Shown: positions 33,960 to 46,430, counted from the first letter of the stretch. The stretch: DNA of 64,000 nucleotides from Megalonaias nervosa (GCA_016617855.1 JAECUM010004338.1:62001-126000), one strand, 5' to 3'. Program-made: numbers and translations. The notes: generated by a model not told the origin, from the letters alone.

Positions 33960-34611
33960 GGTGGCACTCTACAGTTTCGTATTTTACATAGGGTTGGAAT
34001 TTTGAAGAAAAAGAATTCCCCCGGGTTTCCTCACTAGTTATACTGGCTATTTAAAAAAGACTTTGTATATCTTAGATATTGTTCAAAGAACCTTTAATTC
34101 CCTTTATTTTGGTGTATGATTGATGGATGTAATATGGGTTTTAGAGTATACAGCTTGGCCTTACTCCAGATGTGCAGCTTTCAAAAAAGTGCAAGCTCCA
34201 CTTGGTCATTTTCACTTCCTGAACTTCAGAGGTAAATTGTTAAAAAAAAGAGCCAATAACTTTTTTTACATTTTATATATTTGGTAATTCATTTATTGCA
34301 CTTTCAGAAGCTGGTATTGTCTAGTCTGGCAAAGTTCATTTTCCCTATTTTAATAGCAGCTAAGGATAGTGTACTTTAGACAAATTCAGGCTGATTTTTG
34401 GAGCGCAAGGAAGCAGTCATTTTAGTTGGCAGTGTGCTAAGATCATTTACAATTTCCAAAAGTACAATATCCAAAGAAATGTCAGTCACATTACATCAAA
34501 GTAGCATAAAGGTATGCCAACATTCTTTCCACTGTGCATGTTTTAAATGCAAACAACTTCGCCTTACATAAGTCACTCTCTCAAAAGTACACAATAACTG
34601 GTGAGCGCCCC
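33960..34611 (+). repeat. 650-base direct duplication, copy A
   Basis: It begins ggtggcactctacagtttcg and ends ggtgagcgccc. It matches 35319-35971 almost base for base, with scattered substitutions. Read on the minus strand it has no long open frame in this copy. Confidence 0.85.
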
Positions 34612-35318
34612 CTTAAAGAGCACATAGGTATTATTATTGTATGATTTAATTTTGATTGTATGGCTGAAATATTTAATTTGCAAGCATCAAAACAGTCCTT
34701 TTGAATAATTCTCCTGTATATCCCCCCTCAGAACAGTATTTATTAGTGTCAGAGTCTCAAACAGGTACAGCCCCCCCCCATGATAAAAAGTGAGCTATTT
34801 TAAAAATGCACATTGCATTTTGTCAACATAGCAACCAGTGTTATTCTGAAAGACAGGATGAAACTAGCTATAATTATTCCCGAGATGTCAAAAATAAATT
34901 TTACAGTTTGAAAAAGGATGGAACAGGTGAGGTTCATAAAGGTCAAAGGGTAAAATATTAGCTTATTGTTTAATATGGAAGAAAGCAAATTTGCTTTGTC
35001 ATCATTTATTTTTTTTATTTCATTGCAAATAAATGAAAAGAAATATTTTCACTATATATTTCTTTTACTTAATGCAAGTTTTAAATTAACTTACAGTTGA
35101 CTTTATTCCTATATTCTAAGACTTCTAATTTCCCCATAATTAAGGTCACTGCTCACAATATGTTTCATGGCAAATTATGTAAGCTAGCGCAAAATAAGCA
35201 TAATAAGCTTATGTTCATGCATAAAATCAATGTTAAGGTACCATATTATTCAGAACATCATACATAACAATATGAAAAGAAGAAAAATAATTGCATAAAT
35301 TTTTATATTTGTTTTAAG
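34612..35318. other. Spacer between the 650-base duplicates
   Basis: About 707 bases with no supported feature. Start-to-start distance of the duplicates is about 1359 bases. Confidence 0.5.
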
Positions 35319-35971
35319 GTGGCACTCTACAGTTTTGTATTTTGCATAGGGTTAGAATTTTAAAGAAAAAGAATTCCCCCGGGTTTCCTCACTAGTTAAA
35401 CTGGCTATTTAAAAAAAGACTTTGTATATCTTAGGTATTGTTCAAAGAACCTTTAATTCCCTTTATTTTGGTGTATGATTGATGGGTGTAATATGGGTTA
35501 TAGAGTATACAGCTTGGCCTTACTCCAGATGTGCAGCTTTCAAAAAAGTGCAAGCTCCACTTGGTCATTTTCACTTCCTGAACTTCAGAGGTAAATTGTA
35601 AAAAAAAAAAGAGCCAATAACTTTTTTTACATTTCATATATTTGGTAATTCATTCATTGCACTTTCAGAAGCTGGTATTGTCTAGTCTGGCAAAATTCAT
35701 TTTCCCTATTTTAATAGCGGCTAAGGATAGTGTACTTTAGACAAATTCAGGCTGATTTTTGGAGCGCAAGGAAGCAGTCATTTTAGTTAGCAGTGTGCTA
35801 AGATCATTTACAATTTCCAAAAGTACAATATCCAAAGAAATGTCAGTCACATTACATCAAAGTAGCATAAAAGTATGCCAACATTCTCTCCACTGTGCAT
35901 GTTTAAAATGCAAACAACTTCGCCATACATATGTCACTCTCAAAAATACACAATAACTGGTGAGCGCCCTC
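35319..35971 (+). repeat. 650-base direct duplication, copy B
   Basis: It begins ggtggcactctacagttttg and ends ggtgagcgccc. Both copies share 'ttgctc/ttcaaagaacctttaa' and the 'gcaaacaacttcgcc' part. It may be a tandem remnant with a lost middle, or two copies of an unnamed repeat. Confidence 0.85.
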
Positions 35972-36389
35972 TATATTGTTCGACTGTGTCTGACCTACGA
36001 AGAACCCTTAATGAACATGAAAATTATGAAACTTCTCAACTGATTCTTTATGTTAATAAACATTTTCGAAAAAACATAACGATTAAAAGGATGTTTAACG
36101 TGCAAGTTCACTAAATTCTAACCCAACGGTTATTTCCAAAATCCGTGACAATGGGCGCAGCCATTCATCCCGTATACTGGTCGAGACTAAACAGAATGAC
36201 GATTAGAAGGATAAGCACGGAATATTTAGGATCCAGACATCGATTACGGTCAACACTAGAAATATCAGTAGTTATATGAGGGTATTGGGGACGTATGGCA
36301 GTTAGCATTAGCCCATAGGTTAAATTGGTATGACGGTATTGGGACAAACTGGAAATTCTATCTTAAAATTGTCCATAGTTTTAACATGG

Positions 36390-36535
36390 GAATGGTATTA
36401 TGGGGACAAAAGTATTTATCCGGACAAAGGTGTTTATAGGGACTAAAGTATTTATGGGGACAAAAATATTTATGGGAACAAAAGTTTTACAGGGACAAAT
36501 GGTTGAGAACTTTATGGGGACAAACGGTAATGATA
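36390..36535 (+). repeat. Minisatellite 'tatggggacaaaagtattta'
   Basis: Six or seven imperfect units of about 20-24 bases containing 'ggggacaaa'. Related 'ttgtccctgta' and 'gttcctataaacttttg' units in opposite orientation occur near 48060-48120. Confidence 0.65.
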
Positions 36536-36729
36536 TTGTTAATTTTTTATCAAAATCCAAGCACACGCATTTACAATAAAAAAAAACACTCCAACAATCA
36601 AGCACCATTATTTTTTTATTATTATCAAAGCACACTTCTTTACTATCCAAATCAACTACCACATTATCCAGCACCCTCATTTTAATGTCCATGCACACAT
36701 TGCTATTATGGAACAAAAGAGTAGGAGTG

Positions 36730-36734
<5 letters not shown>

Positions 36735-36774
<40 letters not shown>
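36735..36774. repeat. (CA)n microsatellite
   Basis: About 20 CA units. Confidence 0.95.
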
Positions 36775-36775
<1 letters not shown>

Positions 36776-38594
36776 ATCACACTTAAGGGTAGGTACTGTT
36801 TACAGACATGCTACTATACCCTTACATACAAACATACTATCACAAGAGAAGGGGTAAAGGGGTTTTAAGTTTTGTTTTGAAACAACATGGACATGCACAA
36901 ACTTTTGGCTACCACTTTCTCAGCAGTGGTCGCACCTCCCGGAACGAGCAACGCAGGCTGCACATATTTGTTCACAGTTCATTCCATTTCTCCTCCACGA
37001 TACCTTGTTGGAAACCACGAATATCAAACTAGAATCGTTAAACATAGACATAGACACAGACAACTAGTATTTAAAGTCGGAGTTGTATTGCAAAATAATA
37101 TAGCAATTAATTCAACAAACAGTCATATCGTACTTACGATCATAAGTTGTGTTGTTTTTTTTTGTTTTTTTTTTTGTTTTTTTTTTGTTTAATTTTCTAA
37201 AATATTAACATTTCTTTCAAATGTAATTAAATGCACATGGCTGGCCAAAACACACTAAAGCTATTCCCCTCACCACCTCTGATAATTTTTGATTAAAATT
37301 CAATGCAGAGAAGTCAGTTTACATGAATATAATATATTCTACGCTTACGTGCAGTGTTTTAATATTCTGGTTAAATTAACGGCTGGTTAATAACATCCTT
37401 AAGATACTATTTACATGCATACCTATTTTAAATAAACAAGGATAAGGACAAACAATGTAAAGCATAATAAGCACACATATACAATAGAAAATCTATCCAT
37501 ACTCAAATGTAAGCGGCACATTTAGGCCATCAAAAGCTACAATCATACATAGAGCATTTAGGTCAATCAAATAGCTACAAGCATTATGAAAATCTAAAAT
37601 CTAAAATACTAAGCATTCAGATGATTAAGGTAGCAGCAACAATATATTTTACCTGTGTTTACACATGGAGCATTTACACAGTAAGCTCCCAAATCAGGCA
37701 TTTAAGACTGTTAAAACCTGAGTTTTCGTAAATTATTACAGAGAGAATTCCATAATTTTGCTGCTGCTTACCTGAAAGATTGTAGCCCATACCTGGATAT
37801 TCTTACGTTTGGGATCTCCATAGTGTTTAAGTACCTAAAAGAATAAGATTTTTTTGTTATGTATATTTAATTTGTATTGTGTGTTAATTTTTTTCTCATG
37901 ATTACCGATTGTAAGGGTCTAATTGACTAGAGACTTTTGTTTTGTAAAGAACATATTATATAGCTGATATTTATCTATCATTGTAGGCAACGTATTAAGA
38001 TAATTATAAACTGAAAACATGTTTTCTTCAGTTCGAATTCTAGATAAAGCCTTGATTATGACTTTAAAAGTTCCAGATTCTTCTTACAGTTTGGAGTAAT
38101 TTTCCATTAAGATGAGAATGTATTTTCAGAAAATGGTAAATGCGACACAGGTAAAGTGGAAAGGTATATAAAGCTGTTTATATCGGAAATTACTCATTCC
38201 TACCTTAACATCCGAACTAGAATCAGCCTTATTGCAGGGATTGTCCTGGCTTTTAAAAAGTTCTCGCCCAAAAAATTGCAAACGTCAATATTTTGTAGCC
38301 AGATTTAAAAAAATGTCGCCAGAACAAGTAGTGAATAATTTTCCAAGTCTATTAATGTAATAGGCAATGAAAATTGAAAAAGATGGGATAGTTATTACTT
38401 TATTGACGACAAGCAATACAGCCATAATATTACAAAATAAATCATTACATGACTGTTTTGCACTATTTCCATGGTCTTTGCATCCCGCATCACCGTTACT
38501 GCATCGGTATGACTGTTGTCACCTGAAATAAATGCATTATCAAATGTAAGATATCTACTTTCCTGACATCTACAATCTCTCTCATTTTTTAAAC
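36775..38594. other. No supported gene
   Basis: A small patch at 36900-37060 has more CpG than its surroundings and an open frame (MDMHKLLATTFSAVVAPPG), but no domain is recognised and it runs into a poly-T tract. The rest is AT-rich. Confidence 0.35.
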
Positions 38595-39506
38595 TGTTAC
38601 GTGTAGGCTCGTACAAAAGTAACAAAAGAAAAGAGTGAAGTCAACAAGTTTTGTAAGTTTAACAAAATAATTTATTTCCCTAGAAAACAAGGTAAAAATA
38701 TAAAAAAGGACTTACGGTTTGTGAATATAATCTAAAAATTAATCCTAGAAATTAAAAATATAAGTCCTATCACTAAAACGTTCTAATTGAATGCAAGTTC
38801 GAATCTCGACGATGTTCCAAGATGGAAGGCGATGACGTCCTCTTTATCCTGTTTTGGGCTGATGTGTCAACAGTTCCTTGTTGAGTCACCAAGAACATGT
38901 TTCCGACTTTTGAACTCCGAATAATTTTAGTAAATGTCTTTGTCCATGAATTTCGATGAAGAAGAGTATTTTCCAGGGTGAATAAATCATTTTAAATAAA
39001 AAAACTCAATTCAAATGGCAACAACAGGAATACCTTTCAGCCTCAAGGTATTTTTACAACTTAATCAGAAACAATGAGATTGAGAATTAAACCCCAAATA
39101 AGAAGGCAATTTCAGACCCGCGTGATGGGTCACGTGGTCACTTACTACAAGTCAATTATTACGTACTCTAGTAAGTCTTAGCTAAGAATCAATCATTCCC
39201 ACACTGGAAATGAATTTAAAAATAAAACGTTGTTTATTCAGACTAACACGTAAGCGAAGTTTGACCTTGATTACGACCAATGATTTTCACTCAGTGTTTA
39301 CGAAATTTTGAACCATGGCCAGCTAAAAATACAATGAAGCAATACTTTTGCGTTCTAACCAGGCTAAAAGAACTGAACTGAATTTACTGGGAAAAATGTC
39401 AAATCCAGAAAAAAATTATCATTACAATAAAATGTAATGAAACAAAAACAAAATAAAAAGAAATTTAAAACTAACACACATATAATTTAATTACATATAC
39501 GTAACA
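38595..39506 (-). repeat. 3' LTR of element 2
   Basis: 912 bases, TGTTAC to GTAACA. The plus-strand reading starts tgttacgtgtaggctcgtac. Similar to, but clearly diverged from, the LTRs of element 1. Confidence 0.9.
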
Positions 39507-39638
39507 CTTCCCCACATAAAGAAAGAGAAAGATTTATTTAATATAGCATTTTTTACCATATGTATATACACGAGGTAAAAAAAAATTACATAAGAAGAAC
39601 TCTTATGAATTATACAAAGTGTACATGAAATAATATTT

Positions 39639-40211
39639 CTATACACGGGAAAGTGCATCTGCAATTAAATTGTCTTTTCCCTTGATGTGCCTGATGTCAA
39701 GATTATATTCTTGTAATAACAAACTCTCCCTTAATAATCTTTGAATTTTGTTTTACATCTTGTCGATGAAAGTAAGGGGGTTGTGATCACTAAACACAAC
39801 AACCGGAGAAGGAGCTGAGCTAATGTAAACTTCAAAACGTTGTAATGCCAATATTAAAGCCAAACATTCCTTCTCGATTGTTGAGTAATTTCTTTGGTGC
39901 TTATTTAATTTCTTAGAGAAATAGCACACTGGATGATCAACACCATTTCTATCTTCTTGAATCAATACTGCTCCAACCCCAACATCACTCGCATCAACAG
40001 ATAGTTTAAAAGATTGACTGAAATTTGGAGCTGTAACAACCGGAGCACCTTCAAGTATGGCTTTTAACCTCTCAAAAGCCTCCTGACATTTTTCAGTCCA
40101 AAGAAATCTGTTTTTCTTCCTCAACAAGTTTGTCAGGGTCAGGGGTTCAGCAATATTAGAAAAATTGGAACAATCTTTCCGACAGTATCCCGCCATATCC
40201 AAAAATCGCAT
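39639..40211 (-). pseudogene. RNase H of element 2
   Basis: LSVDASDVGVGAVL, STIEKECLAL and VFSDHNPLTF give the RNase H Asp and Glu residues. A TAA just after FIDKM interrupts the frame; it then continues to DALSRV and a stop at 39639-39641. The domain ends pol, as in element 1. Confidence 0.88.
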
Positions 40212-41194
40212 CGGTTGCTTTTACTGACAAGCACAGGGTATTCAGAGATAGCCTTGACCTTAGCATCTATAGGTTTAACTTGTCCATGTCCCACAATATG
40301 TCCTATAAAAATTACACAAGCACGGCAAAACTCACTTTTAGATAAATTGATGGTCAAACTTGCATCAGCGAGTCTGTCGAAGAATTTCCGAATTGTTGCT
40401 AGATGTTCTTTCCAGGTGTCGTTGTAGATGATGACATCATCGATGTAAGCATCACAATTATCTAGACCAGAGGTAATCATATTCATCAAACGTTGCAAGG
40501 TACTTGGGGAACTCTTCATCCTGAACGGCATTACTTTATATTGATAGAGTCCATCTGGAGTCACGAATGCCGAAATTTCCTTTGCCCTTTCCGTTAGTGG
40601 AATTTGCCAAAATCCTATCAGAAGGTCAAATTTGGTGACATACTTGGCATTTCCAATTTTATTAATACAGTCATCGATTCTTGGCAATGGAAATTAATCT
40701 GTTTTTGTCACACTGTTCACCTTCCTATAATCAGTGCACATACGGAAAGTTTTATCTGGTTTCGGAACAAGTATACATGGTGAACTCCAGACACTTTTAC
40801 TGAGCTCTATGAAATCATTCTCCAGTAAATACTGAATTTCTTTTTTCAGGTATTCCTGTTTGAGAGGGTTCATCCTGTATGAGTGTTGTTTCACAGGTTT
40901 AGAATTCACAATTTCAACGTCATGAAAAATTTTGTTTGTCCTAGTAGGAACATCTGGAATTAAGTGCTCATATTCAAATAATAACTGCTTAAGTTCATTC
41001 TTTTCTTGTTGTTGCAAACGTAAAAGTTTCTGGTCCAGATTTGTCATAATTTCCGAATTCCGAAGATTTGTTGCTCCAAAATCAACAGAGTCCGATTGAA
41101 TTCCTTCACTTAAATCCTCAGTTTGTGGGACAGGTACAACTAAATTAATTGCATGATTTACCTGGCTATCTCTCTCAATATACTGGAACTCCAT
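40139..41194 (-). pseudogene. Reverse transcriptase of element 2
   Basis: One reading frame from 41194 to 40139, broken by a TAA just before the PLPRIDD motif (TCA to TAA compared with element 1). RT motifs: SSPCILVPKPDKTFRMCTDY, KFDLLIGFWQIPL and catalytic YIDDVII; F-G-M-K has become F-R-M-K. A frameshift near 40200 leads into the connection and RNase H. Confidence 0.9.
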
Positions 41195-41201
41195 TAATTT
41201 A

Positions 41202-42150
41202 TTAGATTAGAGTACTATTATTATAATTTACCTCATTCATTTTCTTCTTAACTTTGTAAGGGCCGTAAAATCTAATTTGAAGAAAATTTTGGAGAATGAG
41301 CAAGAGAGAAAGACCTCTATTACAAGACTCAAAACTTCTCTCAATTAAAGTTCTGTGGAATAGTAATTTCACTTTTGACTTGAATTGCTGAATGCCAAAT
41401 TCAAGCATAACTAGCTGGAAAATTCCAGACATAAAATTTGACCTTTGACCAGATTGAACAGATTTGGGAAGGCCAAATTGAGTATAAAAAAAACCTTTAT
41501 CAAAGCTTTTACTATCGTTTTGGTTTAAATATTCCTCAATGGAATTGCCTCTGGGAATCTTGTTGACGCACACATAATGGTCAACAAATATTGGTTGCCT
41601 GACTTGGTCTTAGGTAAGGGACCAACACAATCTACCATTATTCTGCTAAATGGTTCGTCAAATGCAGGAATAGGTTCCAGATGAGCCTTAGGTATCTTCT
41701 GATCGGGTTTCCCTATCATTTGACAAGTATGACAAGATCTACAAAATTTACAAACATCACTTTTGATTTTTGGCCAATAAAAGTGAGTCAAGATCTTGTG
41801 ATAAGTTTTATTAATCCTAAATGACCAGCCAGAGACGTTTCATGGGCCAAACTACGTATTTCCTGTCTGTAAGATTTTGGAACTACAATTTGATAGCTCA
41901 CTGACCATTCGTCACCAGCAGGTACCTCGGGAAGTCTCCATTTTCTCATAAGAATTCCATTTGTAATGAAATAAGAGACAAGTACTTCTGTGGCTTCACT
42001 TTCACTAATGGCCCTGTGAAGCAAATAGGAGATCTCAGGATCTTTTTCCTGTTTGACGACAAGTGATTGTCGTTTGTCACCCTGATTAGATAAAAGAGAA
42101 TGAGTAGCTAAAAGAGGATCACTGTAATCAATACCTTTTGATTGATCCAA
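41202..42150 (-). pseudogene. Integrase of element 2, catalytic core deleted in part
   Basis: The zinc-binding half is present (HETSLAGH and CHTC), as is the first catalytic Asp (MVDCVGPLP). The second Asp is changed to Gly (QSGQRSNF). About 350 bases that encode the rest of the core, with the catalytic Glu, are missing compared with element 1, and the frame resumes in the GPY-type C-terminal part (RFYGPYKVKKK). Frameshifts lie near 41790 and 41540. It sits between protease and RT, confirming the unusual order. Confidence 0.88.
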
Positions 42151-42287
42151 ACAAGGAAAGTGACCTCATCAAAAGCCTGACCAATACATGTGTCAGCTAA
42201 AGGAATAGTTTCCTTATCGAAATCATTCTCAAGAGCTTTCTTTGACATAGCTCTTGTAATTGCACAAGCTGGGTATAAATCAATGAA

Positions 42288-42680
42288 TTATTTTTCAATT
42301 AGATCAACTTTCTGATCCAAAGAAGGCTTGTCAGTTACAAGTGGATTAACCACAACCTTATCTCCAGCTAGGTCGCTGCCTAGGAACAAATGAAAGCCCT
42401 CAACGGGTAAAGAATACATTAGTCTGACTGTGACAGGTCCTGAAACTAAGTCTGATGACAAATTTACAGAATGGAGAGGAACATTAACAAAGCCACACTC
42501 TACTTCCTGAATGAGAACACTCTCATTAAAACAGGACTTCTCAGAAGAAGGCAAAGTACCTGATAATAAAAGACTCTGAGAAGCTCCTGTATCCCTTAAC
42601 ATTTTAATAGGGATAGGACTGGCCAAATCACCCAAGAGTGATATAGAACCCTTCGACATGAATGGTTCATAATTCTCCAT
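42288..42680 (-). pseudogene. Aspartic protease of element 2
   Basis: PIKMLRDTGASQSLLLSG carries the DTG active site and flap-side sequence in one open frame, better preserved than in element 1. It ends at a stop before the integrase region. Confidence 0.82.
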
Positions 42681-42797
42681 GCTAAAATGAGACTGGGGTT
42701 TATTATACCCAACAAATGTATTGCTTTCATTACATGACGTGACCTTGACCTCTTAGAAATAAGAGCATTTGGGATAGGTCTATCTTGATTCTGATCC

Positions 42798-43766
42798 TTA
42801 TTTTTCAGATTTGAAGCAATCAGAAATAACGTGTCCTTTTTTCTTGCAATAGGTACACGTAGGAAGAGACAAGTATTTTGAATCAAGCTTATCAAAAACT
42901 TGATTTTTAAAAGTTGTGCCAGATTGAGTTTTTGAAGGAGTCGTACTAGGCTGAAATACCTTTTTACCAGTAGACGGCTGAGTGAAATACTTGCCTACAA
43001 CAGGAACTTTATGAGTTAATGAATACTCATCAGCGGCATGAGCAGCATTTTCCAAGATTTCAATCCTATGCTCGTAAAGATACATCCTAATGTTACTATG
43101 GACACAGTTCCTAAACTCTTCAACTAACATGATTTGTCTGAGGCTTTCGTAATCTTTGTTAGCCTTTCTAGAAGAGCACCGCCTATCAAATAACTGCTCT
43201 TTTTCTCTTGCAAATTCGACATTAGTCTTGTCAGTGGATTTGCTAGAATTCCTGAATTTTTGCCGATAAGCCTCAGGGACTAACTCATAACCCTTTAAGA
43301 TACAGTCTTTAACCAAATATTAGTCAGCACTCTGCTCTAGTGACAGTGAAAAATAAATATCACTAGCTCTACCAGTAAGTACAGATTGTAATGATAGAGT
43401 CCAATGCTCCCTTGGCCACTTCAAATTTTCCGCAATTTTTTCAAACGAGGAAAATATCTGTCTACTTCTTTTTCCAGAAAAGGGGGCACTAACTTAATAT
43501 TTTTTAAACCATCAAAAGTAGAGGAGTGTTTTTCTTTTTCCAGCTCTAATTCTTTTAACCGAATTTGAAATTCCCTTTCATCCTTTTCTCTTTGCATCTG
43601 CATATTTAATTTTTGTTTCTCAAATTGCATTTGTCTTTCATCTTTCTCTTTCTGAAACTACATTTGTCTTACTTCCCTTTCTCTTTCCATTTGTATCTTT
43701 TCTATCTGAAACTGAACCTGTCTTACCTCTAATTCCAACTTTTTAAGCTGGACTACCATTTTCAAA
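42798..43766 (-). pseudogene. gag of element 2, N-terminus deleted
   Basis: It has a Lys/Glu/Gln-rich coil, then the capsid-like domain (GYELVPEAYRQKFR, VEFAREKEQLFDRR) and an intact CCHC zinc knuckle (CTYCKKKGHVISDC). The leader aligns with element 1, but the start codon reads ATA and about 240 bases of N-terminal coding are gone. In-frame stops interrupt the coil and the capsid part. Confidence 0.82.
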
Positions 43767-43966
43767 ATATCGAAACACTCCTGGGTAAAATTTTAAAAAA
43801 TTCTCTACCTTTGATGATATTGTGAAAAAAGCCTGTTGATTCCACTAAAGATTCCAAACAAAATATGAAATAGTACTTGGGATTTAAAATATTCTGAAAA
43901 CTAGGGGAATTTAAATTTCAAAAAGCAATTTTCTGAAATATTTTAGCCAAAATTCATATATCTCAA

Positions 43967-43979
43967 GGACGAGACCCCA
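43967..43979 (-). promoter_or_regulatory. tRNA-Pro-like primer-binding site of element 2
   Basis: On the minus strand TGGGGTCTCGTCC lies 9 bases after the 5' LTR and differs at one base from the gammaretroviral tRNA-Pro primer site TGGGGGCTCGTCC. Confidence 0.6.
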
Positions 43980-43988
43980 ATTTTCTTT

Positions 43989-44536
43989 TGTTACGTGTAG
44001 GCTCGTACAAAAGTAACAAAAGAATGGAGTGAAGTCAACAAGTTTTGTAAATTTTAACAGAATAATTTATTTCCCTAGAAAACAAGGTAAAAATATGAAA
44101 AAGGACTTACGGTTTGTGAACATAATCCAAAAATTAATCCTAGAAATTAAAAATATAAGTCCTATCACTAAAAAGTTCTAATTGAATGCAAGTTCGAATC
44201 TCGACGATGTTCCAAGATGGAAGGCGATGACGCCCTCTTTATCCTGTTTTGGGCTGATGTGTCAACAGTTCCTTGTTGAGTCACCAAGAATATAATTCCG
44301 ACTTTTGAATTCCGAATAATTTTAGTAAATGTCTTTGTCCATGAATTTCGATGAAGAAGAGTATTTTCCAGGGTGAATAAATTATTTTAAATAAAAAACT
44401 CAATTCAAATGGCAACAACAGGAATACCTATCAGCGCAAGGTATTATTTACAACTGAATCAGAAACACTGAGATTGAGAATTAAACCCCAAATAAGAAGG
44501 CAATTTCAGACCCGCGTGATGGGTCACGTGGTCACT
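43989..44536 (-). repeat. Truncated 5' LTR of element 2
   Basis: Matches 38595 to about 39142 of the complete LTR and stops abruptly at 'ggtcactt'. The following sequence is unrelated, so no target duplication can be read. Confidence 0.88.
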
Positions 44537-46430
44537 TGTAAATTGTAGCAGACTGACAATGATAATATCTAGTAGTAACTGAAAATGTGTATAACGAGTG
44601 ATACGACTGGTTAAGTGGCGGCACAGCGCACTGTTTAATTAAATGCGAGGTTGTTACTCACAATGTCCCTAGGAAACCAATTTTAGTGAAAGGAAAAAAT
44701 GCGTTCCATAACGTCCACAATGCTAAAGGAAAGGAAAGATAGAAAAAAGATAAACAAAACTAAAGATACATGTTATCAGTTCCAGGAAAAATGGCAATGG
44801 TCTTCAGAGTGTCATAAGCAAAAAAAAAAAAGAAAAGAACAGAACAGAACAGGCTAGAGTCGGAGGAGGAGGAGAAGCGTTCTTCAGAAAAAGAAATATA
44901 AATAACCATATTCGTCATGATATTCAAGATGGCAAGATAATTAGAAGAAAGTGAAGCAGAGTAACCCATACCGGTAAAGAAATTCAAAAGAAGAGACATA
45001 CAAGTGGGGAGAAAAATGAACTTTTGTAATGTTTTATGAAATTTCAATGTGATTCTGATTTCACAAGAATATATATAAAAAAACGTAGTATCTCTTTGTC
45101 TTGAGTGGATTTTTTTTAGGGCATTTAGTATGGATAAGATACTCAAACGCACTCAAGTACACACATTTTGTCTCATAGACAGGGTTAAGTCTTACTTGAT
45201 TTGGCAATCATTGAGTAGTATCTATTTTCTAAGACAGATAGGTGACCCTCAAAAGAACCGCCGGTTGTTTTATTAATAATAATTATCCCCAAAAAAAAAA
45301 AAAAAATATGGACTTGAAAACGTCAGCTTTAACTTTGTTAATCCCTTTCCAGTAACTGCTGCTGCTGCTGCCTAAGTGGCGGTGATAGCTGATGTATTCA
45401 TAGCTGGTTTTGACGTCTTGGTTCGTGAATGTCTCTTTCTCTTAGGTTGGACTAAAGCAATATATGCAGCTTTCTCAGATATTTTAACTCCGCTAGAATG
45501 TTTTCTTACAAACTCACCGTTTTGTTTTCACTCCCTTCCTTATGTTCAATATTCAATGATTTCCTCTTCTTTTCGCTTTCTATTTCCTCTTCTTTCTATT
45601 GCTGAGCAAATGCTTGTTGTTCTTCTTTCTGATGTTGTAAATACTCTCCAATTCTTCCTTCTGTTTCTTTCTGAAATCGCCAACCACTGGTAATGATGGA
45701 GGAGGTAAAGGTAGCACTACCGTTGCTGGCAAAAGGTCTTGCGGAGCGACAGAAAATTAACTGAAGCTAAATCGAAGCTATCCTCTTCTGGAAGAAGAAT
45801 ACTGGCTATAGCAGTTGTAACAGTCGTAGTCATCTTGCTATCTCACTCAGAGTATACGGTGAATACGCAGCAGTCGCTCTCCAATACATTGTCTTAGTTT
45901 TTCAGCCTTAGGAATTGCACTTGAACCATTCTGCAATTGAAAGAGACAACACGTGCCCGCTCTATTCGGACAGGAAGGGAGAGAACACGACTTGATTGAA
46001 TTTTATAACGCGCGTTTTGATTGGTGAAATGTATCAATCATTTCAATCCAGTGCTACACCAGATATAGGACATGGTGCCTGATTATACGGAACAACTGTT
46101 AACCAGTCTAGAATAAAGTATATACAGTGTTGGTGGTCCATAATATAATAATAATGAAAAGTAAAATTTTAATACAAGTATCTTTTGAGAGCTTATCTTA
46201 TCAGTATTTTTTTAAATGACAAAATCCTATTTATGCAATTTAGTCTTTTAACAAACTTGACTTAGGAGCACTCAGTAATGAAAGTAGCACCTGATTCATT
46301 AGGTGCAGAATGGATTGCACATGTTCCATGCACATGTAGATCAATAAATGCTGCGGCTCGCATAGTGTTCTCCATACATTAGCTTGCACCAAGGATAGTT
46401 GTGCATGGAGAAATATTGGTTTATTCATGA
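44537..46430. other. Region between element 2 and a solo LTR
   Basis: Mostly without features. The minus strand of 45376-45833 holds a broken, Lys/Glu-rich coding-like stretch listed separately. An open frame at 44760-45152 (minus) is hydrophobic and low in complexity and is not called. Confidence 0.35.
45376..45833 (-). pseudogene. Unrecognised coding-like remnant
   Basis: From an ATG at 45833 the minus strand reads MTTTVTTAIASILLPEEDSF. After frame changes come Lys/Glu-rich segments (PVVGDFRKKQKEELES) and a final basic stretch (VQPKRKRHSRTKTSKPAMNT) ending near 45376. Composition and spacing look coding, but no family is recognised and at least two frame changes are needed. It could be a decayed host or transposon gene, or chance. 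Confidence 0.25.

Larger units (their letters stand above)
38595..44536 (-). mobile_element. LTR element 2, Ty3/gypsy of the element 1 family, 5' LTR truncated
   Basis: Minus-strand copy with the same gene order as element 1: gag, protease, integrase, reverse transcriptase, RNase H. The 3' LTR is complete (38595-39506). The 5' LTR (43989-44536) matches only the inner 548 bases; its outer part, the U3 promoter region, is missing. The coding region is broken in all parts, the gag start is ATA instead of ATG, and integrase has an internal deletion. It is more decayed than element 1 in integrase but keeps an intact zinc knuckle. Confidence 0.92.

Noticed and set aside
36887..37192. 101-codon frame in a slightly CpG-richer patch
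   Set aside because: Runs into a poly-T tract (Phe-rich end) and matches no family I know.
44760..45152. 130-codon minus-strand hydrophobic frame
   Set aside because: Low-complexity poly-Ser and poly-Phe runs from purine-rich plus-strand DNA; no recognisable family.
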